From NCBI GenBank assembly GCA_949743325.1, contig CATJTQ010000098.1, forward strand, positions 1-57,871: a stretch of DNA of 57,871 nucleotides, read 5' to 3'. Source of the stretch: an uncultured Lachnospiraceae bacterium. GTDB taxonomy: Bacteria > Bacillota > Clostridia > Lachnospirales > Lachnospiraceae. This document shows positions 37,973 through 46,313 of this stretch, one piece after another (the stretch's first letter is position 1; every line of letters starts with the position of its first letter). A model generated the notes under the pieces. It was not told the DNA's origin. It saw only the letters and a program-made list of their open reading frames with translations, and made no database searches. A program made the translations under genes and the position numbers.

Positions 37973-38575
37973 ATGAAGATAAAAAATGCAGAATTGGAAA
38001 CTGTTTGTGGTATTACGAGCAAACTTCCGCAGAATAATAAGTTGGAAATAGCATTTGCTGGGAAGTCAAATGTAGGAAAGTCATCATTGATAAACAGTTT
38101 AATGAATCGCAAGTCATTGGCACGCACTTCTTCATCGCCAGGTAAAACACAGACAATTAACTTTTATAATATTAATAATGAGTTATATTTTGTGGATTTA
38201 CCTGGATATGGTTATGCCAAAGTGTCAATGAGCGTTCGTGAAAAATGGGGAAAAATGATTGAGAGGTATTTGAAATCATCTAAGGTCCTCTCAAAAGTTT
38301 TTCTTTTGATTGATATACGTCATGAACCGTCTGCTAATGACAGACAGATGTATGAGTGGATATTGTCAAATGGGTTTCAGCCAATTATTATTGCAACAAA
38401 GCTTGATAAGATAAAGAAAAGTCAGCTGCAGAAACAGATATCTTTAATAAAAAAAGGATTAAACTGCGTTCCTGATACACTTATTTTCCCTTTTTCTGCT
38501 TTGACAAAGCAGGGACGTGATGAAATTTGGAATTATATAGGTGGATTGTTAGAACAGGAAATCGAAAAGGAATAA
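37973..38575 (+). CDS. engB: ribosome-biogenesis GTPase EngB (YsxC/YihA)
   Basis: 200 residues. G1 AGKSNVGKSSLI, G3 DLPGYGYAKVS, G4 TKLDK; essential GTPase for assembly of the large ribosomal subunit. I chose the ATG at 37973, nine bases after AAGAGGA; ATG 37967 is too close to that site and 37931 lies inside lon. It follows lon by 13 bases, the classic clpX-lon-engB order. Confidence 0.95.
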   Translation: MKIKNAELETVCGITSKLPQNNKLEIAFAGKSNVGKSSLINSLMNRKSLARTSSSPGKTQTINFYNINNELYFVDLPGYGYAKVSMSVREKWGKMIERYLKSSKVLSKVFLLIDIRHEPSANDRQMYEWILSNGFQPIIIATKLDKIKKSQLQKQISLIKKGLNCVPDTLIFPFSALTKQGRDEIWNYIGGLLEQEIEKE

Positions 38576-38578
38576 GTT

Positions 38579-39556
38579 ATGTGGAGAAATAAATATGTAT
38601 TGACATTTCTTTTATTGTGTATAATGAGCATTGCTAGTTTTGTAATTATTAAAACTGGCAATGCTAATAATTTGCAAAAGAAAAACTATGTAATTGTAAC
38701 AAGTTTTTATCCAATATATATTGCTGCCCTTAATATTACAGATGGTATAGATGACATAGAAGTTTATAATCTGACTAACAATTCAACGGGGTGTGTTCAT
38801 GATTATCAGCTGAGTTCTAAAGATTTAAAACTGTTGGACAAAGCAGATATTGTTATTGTAAACGGTGCAGGAATGGAGAATTTTCTTGAGGATATTATAA
38901 ATTATTATGAAGAATTGTATGTTGTGACAGCGACAGAGGGTGTTGAACTTTTAAGTGAGGTGACAGAAGAGGACAAGTCAGAAGAAATTCATGATAATTC
39001 AGCACATAAGCACAGTGAAAACGAGTTTAATGCTCATTCGTGGATGGATGTCTCTCTTTATATTCAGGAAGTTGAAAATATTACAGAGGCTCTTGTTGAA
39101 CAAGATCCACATCATAAAGTACAATATGAGGCTAATTTTGAAAAATATAAGAAAAAACTTAATAAGCTTTCAGAGCAGGCAATGGATATAAATCATTCAA
39201 TATTGACGAGAGGGCAAAAACCAAATGAGTATGGCGTTGTATTATTTCATGAGGCTTTTGAATATTTAGAGAAACTATGTAATTTTCATATAGAAGAAGT
39301 TGTGGATATGGATGAAAATACAGCGTTAAGTGCAGCACAGATAAGCAATATTATTGATAAGGCTAATTCTGGAAACGTGCAGTTTATAATTGCAGATGAG
39401 AATACAGGCAGAGCAGCGGCCGAAGCAGTTAAGGGAGAGTGCAGTGTTAAAGTACTTTATTTAGACCCATTAACTACAGGTGAAGATGATAAAGATTCAT
39501 ATATAAATGGTATGGGCAGAAATCTTGAAATATTAAAGGAGGCTTTTGTCAAATGA
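38579..39556 (+). CDS. metal ABC transporter substrate-binding protein (ZnuA/AdcA-like)
   Basis: 325 residues. N-terminal hydrophobic segment (about 8-26) for export or anchoring; a clean lipobox is not seen. The mature part has the cluster A-I pattern: TSFYPIYIAALNI, VHDYQLSSKDLKLLDKADIVIVNGAGME, a histidine-rich stretch (about 140-152: HDNSAHKHSEN) just before AHSWMD, and further metal ligands in LFHEAFEYLEK and IADENTG. The His-rich loop favours zinc over manganese. It starts three bases after engB and overlaps the ATPase gene by four bases, so the importer is in the lon-engB transcript. Confidence 0.88.
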   Translation: MWRNKYVLTFLLLCIMSIASFVIIKTGNANNLQKKNYVIVTSFYPIYIAALNITDGIDDIEVYNLTNNSTGCVHDYQLSSKDLKLLDKADIVIVNGAGMENFLEDIINYYEELYVVTATEGVELLSEVTEEDKSEEIHDNSAHKHSENEFNAHSWMDVSLYIQEVENITEALVEQDPHHKVQYEANFEKYKKKLNKLSEQAMDINHSILTRGQKPNEYGVVLFHEAFEYLEKLCNFHIEEVVDMDENTALSAAQISNIIDKANSGNVQFIIADENTGRAAAEAVKGECSVKVLYLDPLTTGEDDKDSYINGMGRNLEILKEAFVK

Positions 39557-40305
39557 TAAATGAACTAAATAAAGACAGAAAGCCATGTGGTCTTCACTGT
39601 ATTAAAATACATCATTTTCATGTAAACTATGGAAGCGAAGTTATATTAGATGATATAAATATGCATATTCACTGCGGAAAGCTTTATGTACTTATTGGTA
39701 AAAATGGCGGGGGAAAATCAACGCTTGTCAAAGCGATTCTTGATGAAGTTCCGCATGAAGGAAAAATTGTTTTACAGACTCCAGAGGGTCGCTCGTTAAA
39801 GAAAAAAAACCCTTTAAGAATAGGATATGTGCCTCAAAGTCTTAATATAGATAAAGGAACACCAGTGAGTGTCTATGATTTTATGGCGGCTTATATAAGT
39901 AGTAAGCCTATTTTTTTATGTAAAAGAAAGAAAATTTATAATAAGATAATAGATGTTCTTTCCATTTTCGAGGTTGACGATTGTATTGATAGGCAGCTTT
40001 CAAATTTGTCGGGAGGACAATTACAGAGAGTTCTGCTGTCACTTGCACTATTAAACGAGCCTAATCTGTTGCTGTTAGACGAGCCCGTTTCAGGAATTGA
40101 TAAAAAAGGTATGGATTTGTTTTATGAAATAATAAATAAATTAAAGAAAAACTATGATGTAGCAATTTTATTAGTTTCTCATGACTTGGACTATGTAAAA
40201 AAATATGCAGATGAGGTTATCTTGCTTGACAGAAAAATATTGAGAAAAGGAACCGCTGCATCAGTATTTGCAAGCAAAGAATTTAAGGAAGTTTTTGGAA
40301 TTTAG
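39553..40305 (+). CDS. metal ABC transporter ATP-binding protein (ZnuC-like)
   Basis: 250 residues. Walker A GKNGGGKSTL near residue 53, signature LSGGQLQRVLLSLAL, Walker B LLLLDEPVSGID and H-loop LLVSHDLDY. ATG overlaps the TGA of the binding-protein gene (ATGA). Supplies energy for import through the permease encoded 12 bases downstream. No Zur-type operator can be claimed, because the genes lie inside a larger operon. Confidence 0.92.
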   Translation: MINELNKDRKPCGLHCIKIHHFHVNYGSEVILDDINMHIHCGKLYVLIGKNGGGKSTLVKAILDEVPHEGKIVLQTPEGRSLKKKNPLRIGYVPQSLNIDKGTPVSVYDFMAAYISSKPIFLCKRKKIYNKIIDVLSIFEVDDCIDRQLSNLSGGQLQRVLLSLALLNEPNLLLLDEPVSGIDKKGMDLFYEIINKLKKNYDVAILLVSHDLDYVKKYADEVILLDRKILRKGTAASVFASKEFKEVFGI

Positions 40306-40317
40306 GAGGTAGATTTT

Positions 40318-41157
40318 ATGGGAATAGTATATGATATTCTGGAAAAAATACTGCCTTTTTCATGGACCTCTTATGAATTTATGAAAAATGCATTTATTGC
40401 TGTTATTCTTATAACTCCATTGTTAGGCATGGTGGGAACAATGGTTGTACAAAAGAAAATGGCTTTTTTTTCTGATGCGCTTGGGCATTCGGCGCTTACG
40501 GGAATTGCATTAGGCGTAATTTTAGGTGTTAGAAATACTAATGTTTCAATGGTAATATTTGCAGTAATATTTGCACTTCTTCTTAATAAAATAAAGAGTA
40601 GGCAGGGAATTGAAGCAGACACAATAATATCAGTTTTTGCATCATGCAGTATTGCGGTTGGTTTAATTGTACTGTCTTATAAGGGTAATTTTAACAATTA
40701 TTCTGCGCTGCTTATCGGTGATATTTTAAGTATTACAACAGGAGAGATAAAGGCACTTCTTATAGTATTTGTAGTCACCAGCCTGCTTTGGGGAGTGCTG
40801 TATAATAAAATGCTTTTTATAAGCATGAATTCTGCCTTGGCGAGAAGTAAAGGTATTAGAGTAAATTTGATAGAAAATATATTTGTAATATTAATTGCGG
40901 TTATAGTTATGCTGGCAATTAGATGGATTGGAATTCTGTTAATAAATGCGCTTATGATATTGCCGGTTGCAGCGGCCAAAAATATAGCTTCAAATGTCAG
41001 AGAATACCATTTTTTTGCAGTAACATTTGCACTTTTTTCAGGAATTAGCGGATTATTAGTATCATACTATATGAATGTAGCCTGCGGTCCTGTAATTATT
41101 GTGTATGCGTCAGCATTATTTTTTCTTTCATATATAGTAAAAATCTTAAAAAAATAG
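40318..41157 (+). CDS. metal ABC transporter permease (ZnuB-like)
   Basis: 279 residues with about eight membrane helices, ABC-3 family. Conserved FFSDALGHSALTGIALG and the EAA-like region near RWIGILLINALMILPVAAA. RBS AGGAGGT. Last gene of the importer set; a hairpin that could be a weak terminator follows at about 41,200-41,240. Confidence 0.92.
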   Translation: MGIVYDILEKILPFSWTSYEFMKNAFIAVILITPLLGMVGTMVVQKKMAFFSDALGHSALTGIALGVILGVRNTNVSMVIFAVIFALLLNKIKSRQGIEADTIISVFASCSIAVGLIVLSYKGNFNNYSALLIGDILSITTGEIKALLIVFVVTSLLWGVLYNKMLFISMNSALARSKGIRVNLIENIFVILIAVIVMLAIRWIGILLINALMILPVAAAKNIASNVREYHFFAVTFALFSGISGLLVSYYMNVACGPVIIVYASALFFLSYIVKILKK

Positions 41158-41192
41158 AAAATTTTATAAAAAGTTTTATCTATTATTATCAA

Positions 41193-41230
41193 TTGAAATA
41201 TGGAAAATCCTATTGTATCATAATAATAGG
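41193..41230 (+). promoter_or_regulatory. candidate murB promoter overlapping an inverted repeat
   Basis: TTGAAA (41193-41198), 17-base spacer, TATCAT (41216-41221). CCTATT-N10-AATAGG (41209-41230) encloses the -10. With weaker flanking pairs (GGAAA/TTTCC) it could alternatively be a terminator hairpin for the metal importer. The two readings cannot be separated by eye. Confidence 0.35.
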
Positions 41231-41267
41231 CTGATTTCCTTTATACTGCAAAGGAATGGAGATTTGT

Positions 41268-42182
41268 ATGATTACAGAAAAAAATATTAAAGATTTGTCA
41301 CAGATAGTAGGTTCAGAATACTGTTATATAGATGAATTAATGAAGAAACATACAACATTTAAGGTTGGCGGACCTGCTAAAATATTTTTAGTTCCAAATT
41401 CAACAGAAGAATTGAGAGAAGTTCTTCTTTACTGCAGAAATAATAAACTGGAATATTTTATTTTAGGTAACGGCAGTAATTTGTTAGTATCAGATAATGG
41501 ATTTGATGGAGTAATTATTCAGATTTTTAAAAATCTTAATGATATAAGGAGAGAAGGTAATAGTTTTAGAGTAATGGCCGGCGCTCTTTTAGCTTCAATC
41601 TCAGCTAAAGCTTGTGAAGCGGGTCTAACTGGTTTTGAGTTTGCATCAGGTATTCCAGGCACAATTGGAGGCGCTGTAATAATGAATGCAGGTGCATATG
41701 GCGGTGAAATAAGTCAGGTTGTTGCAGAGGTTACTGTGCTGACTGAAGATTTACAAGTAAAGGTACTGAAAAAAGACTCTCTTAAGTTTGGATACAGAAA
41801 GAGTTCTGTGGCAGATATGAACGCCATAGTATTAGAAGTTTTAGTTGAACTTAGAGAGGGAAATCAGGAGCAGATTAAAGCACTGATGGATGACTTGAGA
41901 AAGAAGAGACAAGAAAAACAGCCTCTGGAATTTCCAAGTGCAGGTTCTACTTTTAAAAGGCCTGAGGGAAACTTTGCAGGTAAGCTGATTATGGATGCTG
42001 GATTTAGAGGATATAGTGTAGGCGGTGCACAAGTTTCTGATAAGCATTGTGGTTTTGTTGTTAATAAAGGAAATGCTTCGTCAGCAGATGTGATTGAGCT
42101 TACTAATAGAATCAAGAAAAAAGTTTACGAAAAAGACAAGATTCCATTAGAATTAGAGATAAAGTTGCTGGGAGATTTTTAG
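41268..42182 (+). CDS. murB: UDP-N-acetylenolpyruvoylglucosamine reductase
   Basis: 304 residues; FAD enzyme making UDP-MurNAc for peptidoglycan. FAD-binding motifs YFILGNGSNLLVSD and GFEFASGIPGTIGGAVIMNAGAYGGE; substrate and catalytic region PSAGSTFKRPEG with the proton-donor serine of the type II enzyme. The ATG at 41268 is chosen because GGAG lies six bases before it; ATG 41256 sits on the AAAGGA itself. First gene of the rapZ-whiA-crh cluster. Confidence 0.95.
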   Translation: MITEKNIKDLSQIVGSEYCYIDELMKKHTTFKVGGPAKIFLVPNSTEELREVLLYCRNNKLEYFILGNGSNLLVSDNGFDGVIIQIFKNLNDIRREGNSFRVMAGALLASISAKACEAGLTGFEFASGIPGTIGGAVIMNAGAYGGEISQVVAEVTVLTEDLQVKVLKKDSLKFGYRKSSVADMNAIVLEVLVELREGNQEQIKALMDDLRKKRQEKQPLEFPSAGSTFKRPEGNFAGKLIMDAGFRGYSVGGAQVSDKHCGFVVNKGNASSADVIELTNRIKKKVYEKDKIPLELEIKLLGDF

Positions 42183-42216
42183 AGTTAAGAGGCAAAGGAT
42201 AATAAGGTGGTGTATT

Positions 42217-43089
42217 TTGAGATTTGTAATAGTTACTGGTATGTCAGGTGCCGGGAAGAGTGTTACATTAAAAATGCTTGAAGATATGGGTTATTACTGT
42301 GTAGACAATTTGCCTATACCATTGATAGATAAATTTGTCGAATTACTGTATATTCCCAATCAGGAGATATCAAAAGTAGCCGTAGGGATTGATATAAGAA
42401 GCGGTGAAATTTCCAAGATGGAGGAATTTGTAGAAAAATTTTCACGGGATAACCAAAAATATGAGATGCTTTTTCTTGATGCGAAAGATGAAGTTTTAGT
42501 TAAACGTTATAAAGAGACTAGAAGGAATCATCCGCTTGCCGGAGAAGGCAGAATTGACAGTGGAATAAAAAAAGAGCGTACTATGCTTGCAAATTTAAAA
42601 AAGAAGTCAAATTATATTTTAGATACAAGCAGTATGCTGACGAGAGATTTACGCAGAGCATTAGAGCAGATTTTTGTAAATAACATAGAATTTAAGAATT
42701 TAATTGTAAATATAGTATCATTCGGATTTAAATATGGTATTCCGAGTGATTCGGATTTAGTTTTTGATGTAAGGTTTCTGCCAAATCCCTATTATATTAC
42801 AGAATTAAAAGAAAAGACCGGAAATGATAGGGAAGTACAGGAATTTGTGATGAAAACTGATATTTCACAGCAGTTTTTGAAAAAACTTGTGGATATGGTT
42901 AAGTTTTTAATTCCTAATTATATTCAGGAAGGTAAAAATCAATTAGTAATAAGTATTGGATGTACAGGTGGTAAGCATCGTTCTGTAACACTTGCCAATA
43001 AACTTTATAATTCACTTGATGGTAAGAGTAATTATGGAATTAAGATTGAACATAGAGATATACTAAAGGATACGCACAGAAAATCTTAG
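42217..43089 (+). CDS. rapZ: RNase adapter/nucleotide-binding protein RapZ (YvcJ)
   Basis: 290 residues with a TTG start behind AAGGTGGTG. Walker A GMSGAGKSV near the N-terminus, VDIRS-type IDIRSGE, and the C-terminal signature SIGCTGGKHRSV. In Gram-positive bacteria YvcJ is a GTP/ATP-hydrolysing protein linked to competence and cell-wall precursor control; in enterobacteria RapZ controls glmZ RNA turnover. Which role applies is not visible. whiA follows 17 bases later, and the yvcK gene usually found between them is missing. Confidence 0.94.
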   Translation: MRFVIVTGMSGAGKSVTLKMLEDMGYYCVDNLPIPLIDKFVELLYIPNQEISKVAVGIDIRSGEISKMEEFVEKFSRDNQKYEMLFLDAKDEVLVKRYKETRRNHPLAGEGRIDSGIKKERTMLANLKKKSNYILDTSSMLTRDLRRALEQIFVNNIEFKNLIVNIVSFGFKYGIPSDSDLVFDVRFLPNPYYITELKEKTGNDREVQEFVMKTDISQQFLKKLVDMVKFLIPNYIQEGKNQLVISIGCTGGKHRSVTLANKLYNSLDGKSNYGIKIEHRDILKDTHRKS

Positions 43090-43106
43090 TAAAAGGAGTC
43101 AGCAGG

Positions 43107-44069
43107 ATGTCTTTTTCAGCAGATGTAAAGGAAGAGCTTGCCGATTGCATTGGAAAAAGCCGTCATTGCCAGATTGCACAGCTTGCCGGACTTTTTGCTT
43201 TTTGTGGACATGTAAGAAGCAGAGAAGGAAAATCTTTTTTTATAATTAAATCAGAAAGTTTTCCTGTAATAAAAGCAGCCGAGCAATTAATTGAAACTGC
43301 ATTTGGAAAGGCCGCGGTTTCATTTGCGGGTGAGGACTGTTCAAGTAAAGGAAAAGTTTATATAGTTCAATGTGATAAAGCCGATGAGTCGATCCGTATT
43401 CTAAAAGCGTTAAAATTTATAGATGAAACTGTAAATTATAATTCTAATACAGTTCTTGTCAACAATATGGTAATACAGAAAAATTGCTGCAAACGTGCTT
43501 TTATCCGAGGGGCATTTCTTGCTGCAGGCTCAATAAGCGATCCAGAGAAATTTTACCATTTTGAGATTGTTTGTCAGACAAAAGATAAGGCCCGACAGAT
43601 GATAGAGATATTAAATTGTTTCAGTCTTGGAGCTAAAATGGTGGAGAGAAAGAGCCACTATGTTGTTTATTTAAAAGAAGGAGACAAGATTGTTGACGCT
43701 CTTAATATTATGGAGGCATATGTGTCTCTGATGAAATTAGAGAATATCCGTATATTAAAGGAGATGCGTAATAATGTAAATCGTCAGGTAAATTGTGAGA
43801 CCGCAAATATAAATAAGACTGTATCAGCGGCAGTTAAACAGAGAGAAGATATAGAATATATTATTAATAATATTGGGTTAGAGGCTCTTCCTGAACAGTT
43901 AAGGGAGATTGCAGTTCTTCGGCTTGAGAATAGTGATGCAAGTTTAAAAGAGCTTGGAAAACTGCTCACTTCACCTGTGGGTAAGTCAGGGGTAAACCAC
44001 AGATTGAGAAAAATAAGTACTTTAGCAGATGAATTGCGTATGAAGAAGGAGGATTATTTTAATGATTAA
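43107..44069 (+). CDS. whiA: WhiA (YvcL) DNA-binding protein
   Basis: 320 residues. The N-terminal part is a LAGLIDADG-homing-endonuclease-like fold without its catalytic acidic residues (GAFLAAGSISDPEKFYHFEI). The C-terminal helix-turn-helix (about 235-315) includes LPEQLREIAVLRLENSDASL and a VGKSGVNHRLRK recognition part. It affects cell division and chromosome segregation in Bacillus, and sporulation in Streptomyces. Its 3' end overlaps the HPr-like gene by eight bases. Confidence 0.95.
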   Translation: MSFSADVKEELADCIGKSRHCQIAQLAGLFAFCGHVRSREGKSFFIIKSESFPVIKAAEQLIETAFGKAAVSFAGEDCSSKGKVYIVQCDKADESIRILKALKFIDETVNYNSNTVLVNNMVIQKNCCKRAFIRGAFLAAGSISDPEKFYHFEIVCQTKDKARQMIEILNCFSLGAKMVERKSHYVVYLKEGDKIVDALNIMEAYVSLMKLENIRILKEMRNNVNRQVNCETANINKTVSAAVKQREDIEYIINNIGLEALPEQLREIAVLRLENSDASLKELGKLLTSPVGKSGVNHRLRKISTLADELRMKKEDYFND

Positions 44070-44325
44070 GAAACCAGTAACAGTTAAAATCTCAGCGGGA
44101 TTGGAAAATCGTCCGGTAGCACAGATAGTACAGATGGCAAGTCAATATGAAAGCAGAATATATTTAGATAGCGGTAATAAACATGTAAATGCAAAAAGTA
44201 TTATGGGGATGATGACATTAAATATAACTGAGGGTGAGAATATGGTAATCTCTACCGAAGGAGAGGATGAAGAGGAAGCTGCTATGCAGTTAGAAGGTCT
44301 CTTGATTGGTAAAATAGCAATATAA
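44062..44325 (+). CDS. crh: HPr-like protein Crh (Glu15, Ser46)
   Basis: 87 residues with an HPr fold pattern. At the active-site position 15, where HPr has the phosphorylated histidine (GLHARPA), this protein has GLENRPV, so it cannot carry out sugar phosphotransfer. The regulatory Ser46 (NAKSIMGMM) is kept, so it can be phosphorylated by HPr kinase and act as a CcpA cofactor, as Crh does in Bacillus. The position after whiA is exactly that of crh in B. subtilis. Function beyond catabolite control is possible (Crh also binds other enzymes). Gene name by position and residues. Confidence 0.85.
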   Translation: MIKKPVTVKISAGLENRPVAQIVQMASQYESRIYLDSGNKHVNAKSIMGMMTLNITEGENMVISTEGEDEEEAAMQLEGLLIGKIAI

Positions 44326-44446
44326 TTTTTATGAAGTTAAATTTTTTCTGCGGCAATTAGAAAAATATCCAAGTTTTTATCGATATCAACGAAAGCTGCG
44401 GAATAACAGAGCGGTTATAACTAAAAAAATTAATTTTATAAATTAA

Positions 44447-44476
44447 TTGACATTTTAGAATGTCCTGTGATATATT
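44447..44476 (+). promoter_or_regulatory. promoter of the riboswitch/CaCA exchanger unit
   Basis: TTGACA (44447-44452), 18-base spacer, extended -10 TGA-TATATT (44471-44476). Start near 44483, at the base of the riboswitch. The remaining gene-less stretch 44326-44440 after crh shows no clear terminator. Confidence 0.75.
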
Positions 44477-44484
44477 AAATAAAT

Positions 44485-44616
44485 AAAGGGAGTAGCTTGC
44501 ATGGAACACTCCATGTTTACTTTACCGTCAGTACGATTTTCACTTAGGAAATCTGGTTTTGTAATTAAAAAGCGAGACTTTGTTGTAAATAATGCAGCAG
44601 AGTACTCGTTTTTTTT
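44485..44616 (+). promoter_or_regulatory. yybP-ykoY (Mn2+) riboswitch with terminator platform
   Basis: The aptamer (about 44485-44585) has the family hallmarks: AAAGGGAGTAGC at the 5' side, a CCGTCAGTACGAT internal segment, and GCGAGACTTTG at the 3' side closing the basal helix. CGAGACTTTGTTG (44573-44585) can pair instead with CAGCAGAGTACTCG (44595-44608; one bulged A, two G-U pairs), followed by T8 (44609-44616), forming a terminator. Metal binding should hold the 3' strand in the aptamer and allow read-through. The family is known to sense Mn2+ and to control Mn2+ exporters. Confidence 0.88.
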
Positions 44617-44676
44617 GTGTATTAAAATAACGAGAATACTTTAATCGCTGCAAATAGGATTAAGGAGGATTTTACT

Positions 44677-45609
44677 ATGGAAATGTTTGGTTCAATGTTA
44701 TTATTGGCTGTTGGCTTTGTAATGCTTGTAAAGGGAGCAGATTGGTTTGTTGATGGGGCGTCTGGAATAGCGGCAAGATTTGGAATTCCTCAATTGATAA
44801 TTGGGCTGACAATTGTTGCCATGGGAACAAGCGCACCGGAAGCTGCTGTAAGTATTACTGCAGCAATAAAGGGGAATGCTGATATTACAATTGGAAATAT
44901 TGTAGGGAGTAATATATTAAATATATTAATTATACTGGGAATCTCATCAATAATTACTCCTCTTGCAGTTTCAAAGACTACAATACTGCGTGAAATACCT
45001 TTTATGATTGTAATTACAATGCTGTTGTTAGTTCAGGGATTGAGCGGTACGGTAGAGTTATATGATGGTGTTGTATTAATAATAGTTTTTATTTGTTATT
45101 TACTATATTTATTTATCATGGCAAAGAAAGAAAACAACAGAGAAAAATCTGCTGTTAAATATAAGAAAATTTGGGTTTCTGTATTTTTAACTGTAGTTGG
45201 GTTGGTGTTTATAGTTGTAGGTAGCAATATAGCGGTAGATGCGGCAAGCAGTATAGCAAGAATATTTGGTATGAGTGAACGATTTATAGGATTGACTATT
45301 GTGGCTTTGGGAACCTCACTGCCGGAATTATTTACATCAGTTATAGCTGCAAAAAAGGGAAATGCTGATATTGCTATTGGTAATATTGTAGGCAGTAATA
45401 TTTTCAATATATTGTTTGTAATAGGAATTTCAGCATTAATTATTCCGGTTCCATTCTCCGAGAGCTTTTACATTGATACTATTATCGCAGCACTTGCAGG
45501 TATTATGCTTTTGATATATAGTATTAAAGATAAAAAACTTATGCGGATAAGCGGAATAATTATGCTTCTCAGTTATATACTGTATTTTGTGTTTATCTGT
45601 GTTAAGTAA
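44677..45609 (+). CDS. CaCA-family cation antiporter (YrbG-like), probable Mn2+ or Ca2+ exporter
   Basis: 310 residues with about ten membrane helices in two homologous halves. Each half has an alpha-repeat: GLTIVAMGTSAPEAAVSITAA with GNIVGSNILN, and GLTIVALGTSLPELFTSVIAA with GNIVGSNIFN. The acidic residues of the GTSxPE motifs line the ion path. The family exchanges Na+ (or K+/H+) for Ca2+. Because the gene lies behind a Mn2+-sensing riboswitch, manganese efflux is the likely job here (inference). RBS AAGGAGGA. The response regulator gene begins 32 bases downstream without a terminator. Confidence 0.92.
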   Translation: MEMFGSMLLLAVGFVMLVKGADWFVDGASGIAARFGIPQLIIGLTIVAMGTSAPEAAVSITAAIKGNADITIGNIVGSNILNILIILGISSIITPLAVSKTTILREIPFMIVITMLLLVQGLSGTVELYDGVVLIIVFICYLLYLFIMAKKENNREKSAVKYKKIWVSVFLTVVGLVFIVVGSNIAVDAASSIARIFGMSERFIGLTIVALGTSLPELFTSVIAAKKGNADIAIGNIVGSNIFNILFVIGISALIIPVPFSESFYIDTIIAALAGIMLLIYSIKDKKLMRISGIIMLLSYILYFVFICVK

Positions 45610-45641
45610 AAACTCAAATACTTTTTTAGGAGGAGTATATA

Positions 45642-46313
45642 ATGATTTTTTGTGTGGAAGATGACGAATCAATAAGGGATTTAATGATATATACGTTAAA
45701 TTCAGTTGGATTTGAATCAAAGGGATTTTCAAACAGTACTTTATTTTGGAAAGAGTTGAAAAACACAAGTCCAAAACTTATAATACTTGATATTATGCTT
45801 CCTGGTGAAGATGGACTTTCTATTTTGAAGAAGCTTCGCTCTAATGCTGCAACCCAGAATATTCCCGTTATTATGGCTACCGCAAAAGGAACCGAATATG
45901 ATAAAGTTATTGGATTGGATCTTGGCGCAGATGATTATCTTGCAAAACCGTTTGGTATGATGGAAATGGTATCAAGAATAAAAGCTGTGTTGAGAAGAAC
46001 CGCGTCAAAAGAGAACGAAAAGATTTTGAAAGCAGGTGAATTAGAATTAAATATGTCTGAACATACTGTAACTGCAAATGGATGCAGATTAATTTTGACA
46101 TTAAAAGAATATGAATTACTGTTGAAATTTATGAAAAATCTTGGATTGGTATTTACAAGGGAACAATTACTTTCAAGTGTTTGGGGAGCAGATTTTGTAG
46201 GAGAAACTAGGACTGTTGATGTTCATATTGGTACTCTTCGCACAAAGCTTGGCGATTGTGGTAAATATATAAAAACTGTACGCGGTGTAGGTTACCGAAT
46301 GGAGGTAAAATGA
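45642..46313 (+). CDS. OmpR/PhoB-family response regulator
   Basis: 223 residues. Receiver with CVEDDES, the phospho-acceptor Asp50 (LIILDIMLPGEDG) and lysine in LAKPFG; winged-helix domain with TLKEYELLLKFM and DVHIGTLRTKLGDC. Overlaps the kinase gene by four bases. The close link to a Na/phosphate symporter with TTTACA direct repeats upstream suggests a PhoB/PhoP-like role. RBS AGGAGGAG. Transcription may continue from the riboswitch-controlled exchanger gene, as no terminator lies between. Confidence 0.92.
   Translation: MIFCVEDDESIRDLMIYTLNSVGFESKGFSNSTLFWKELKNTSPKLIILDIMLPGEDGLSILKKLRSNAATQNIPVIMATAKGTEYDKVIGLDLGADDYLAKPFGMMEMVSRIKAVLRRTASKENEKILKAGELELNMSEHTVTANGCRLILTLKEYELLLKFMKNLGLVFTREQLLSSVWGADFVGETRTVDVHIGTLRTKLGDCGKYIKTVRGVGYRMEVK

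Noticed and set aside
44326-44440. Terminator after crh
   Set aside because: Only weak, short AT-rich pairings; no stem with U-tract could be defended.
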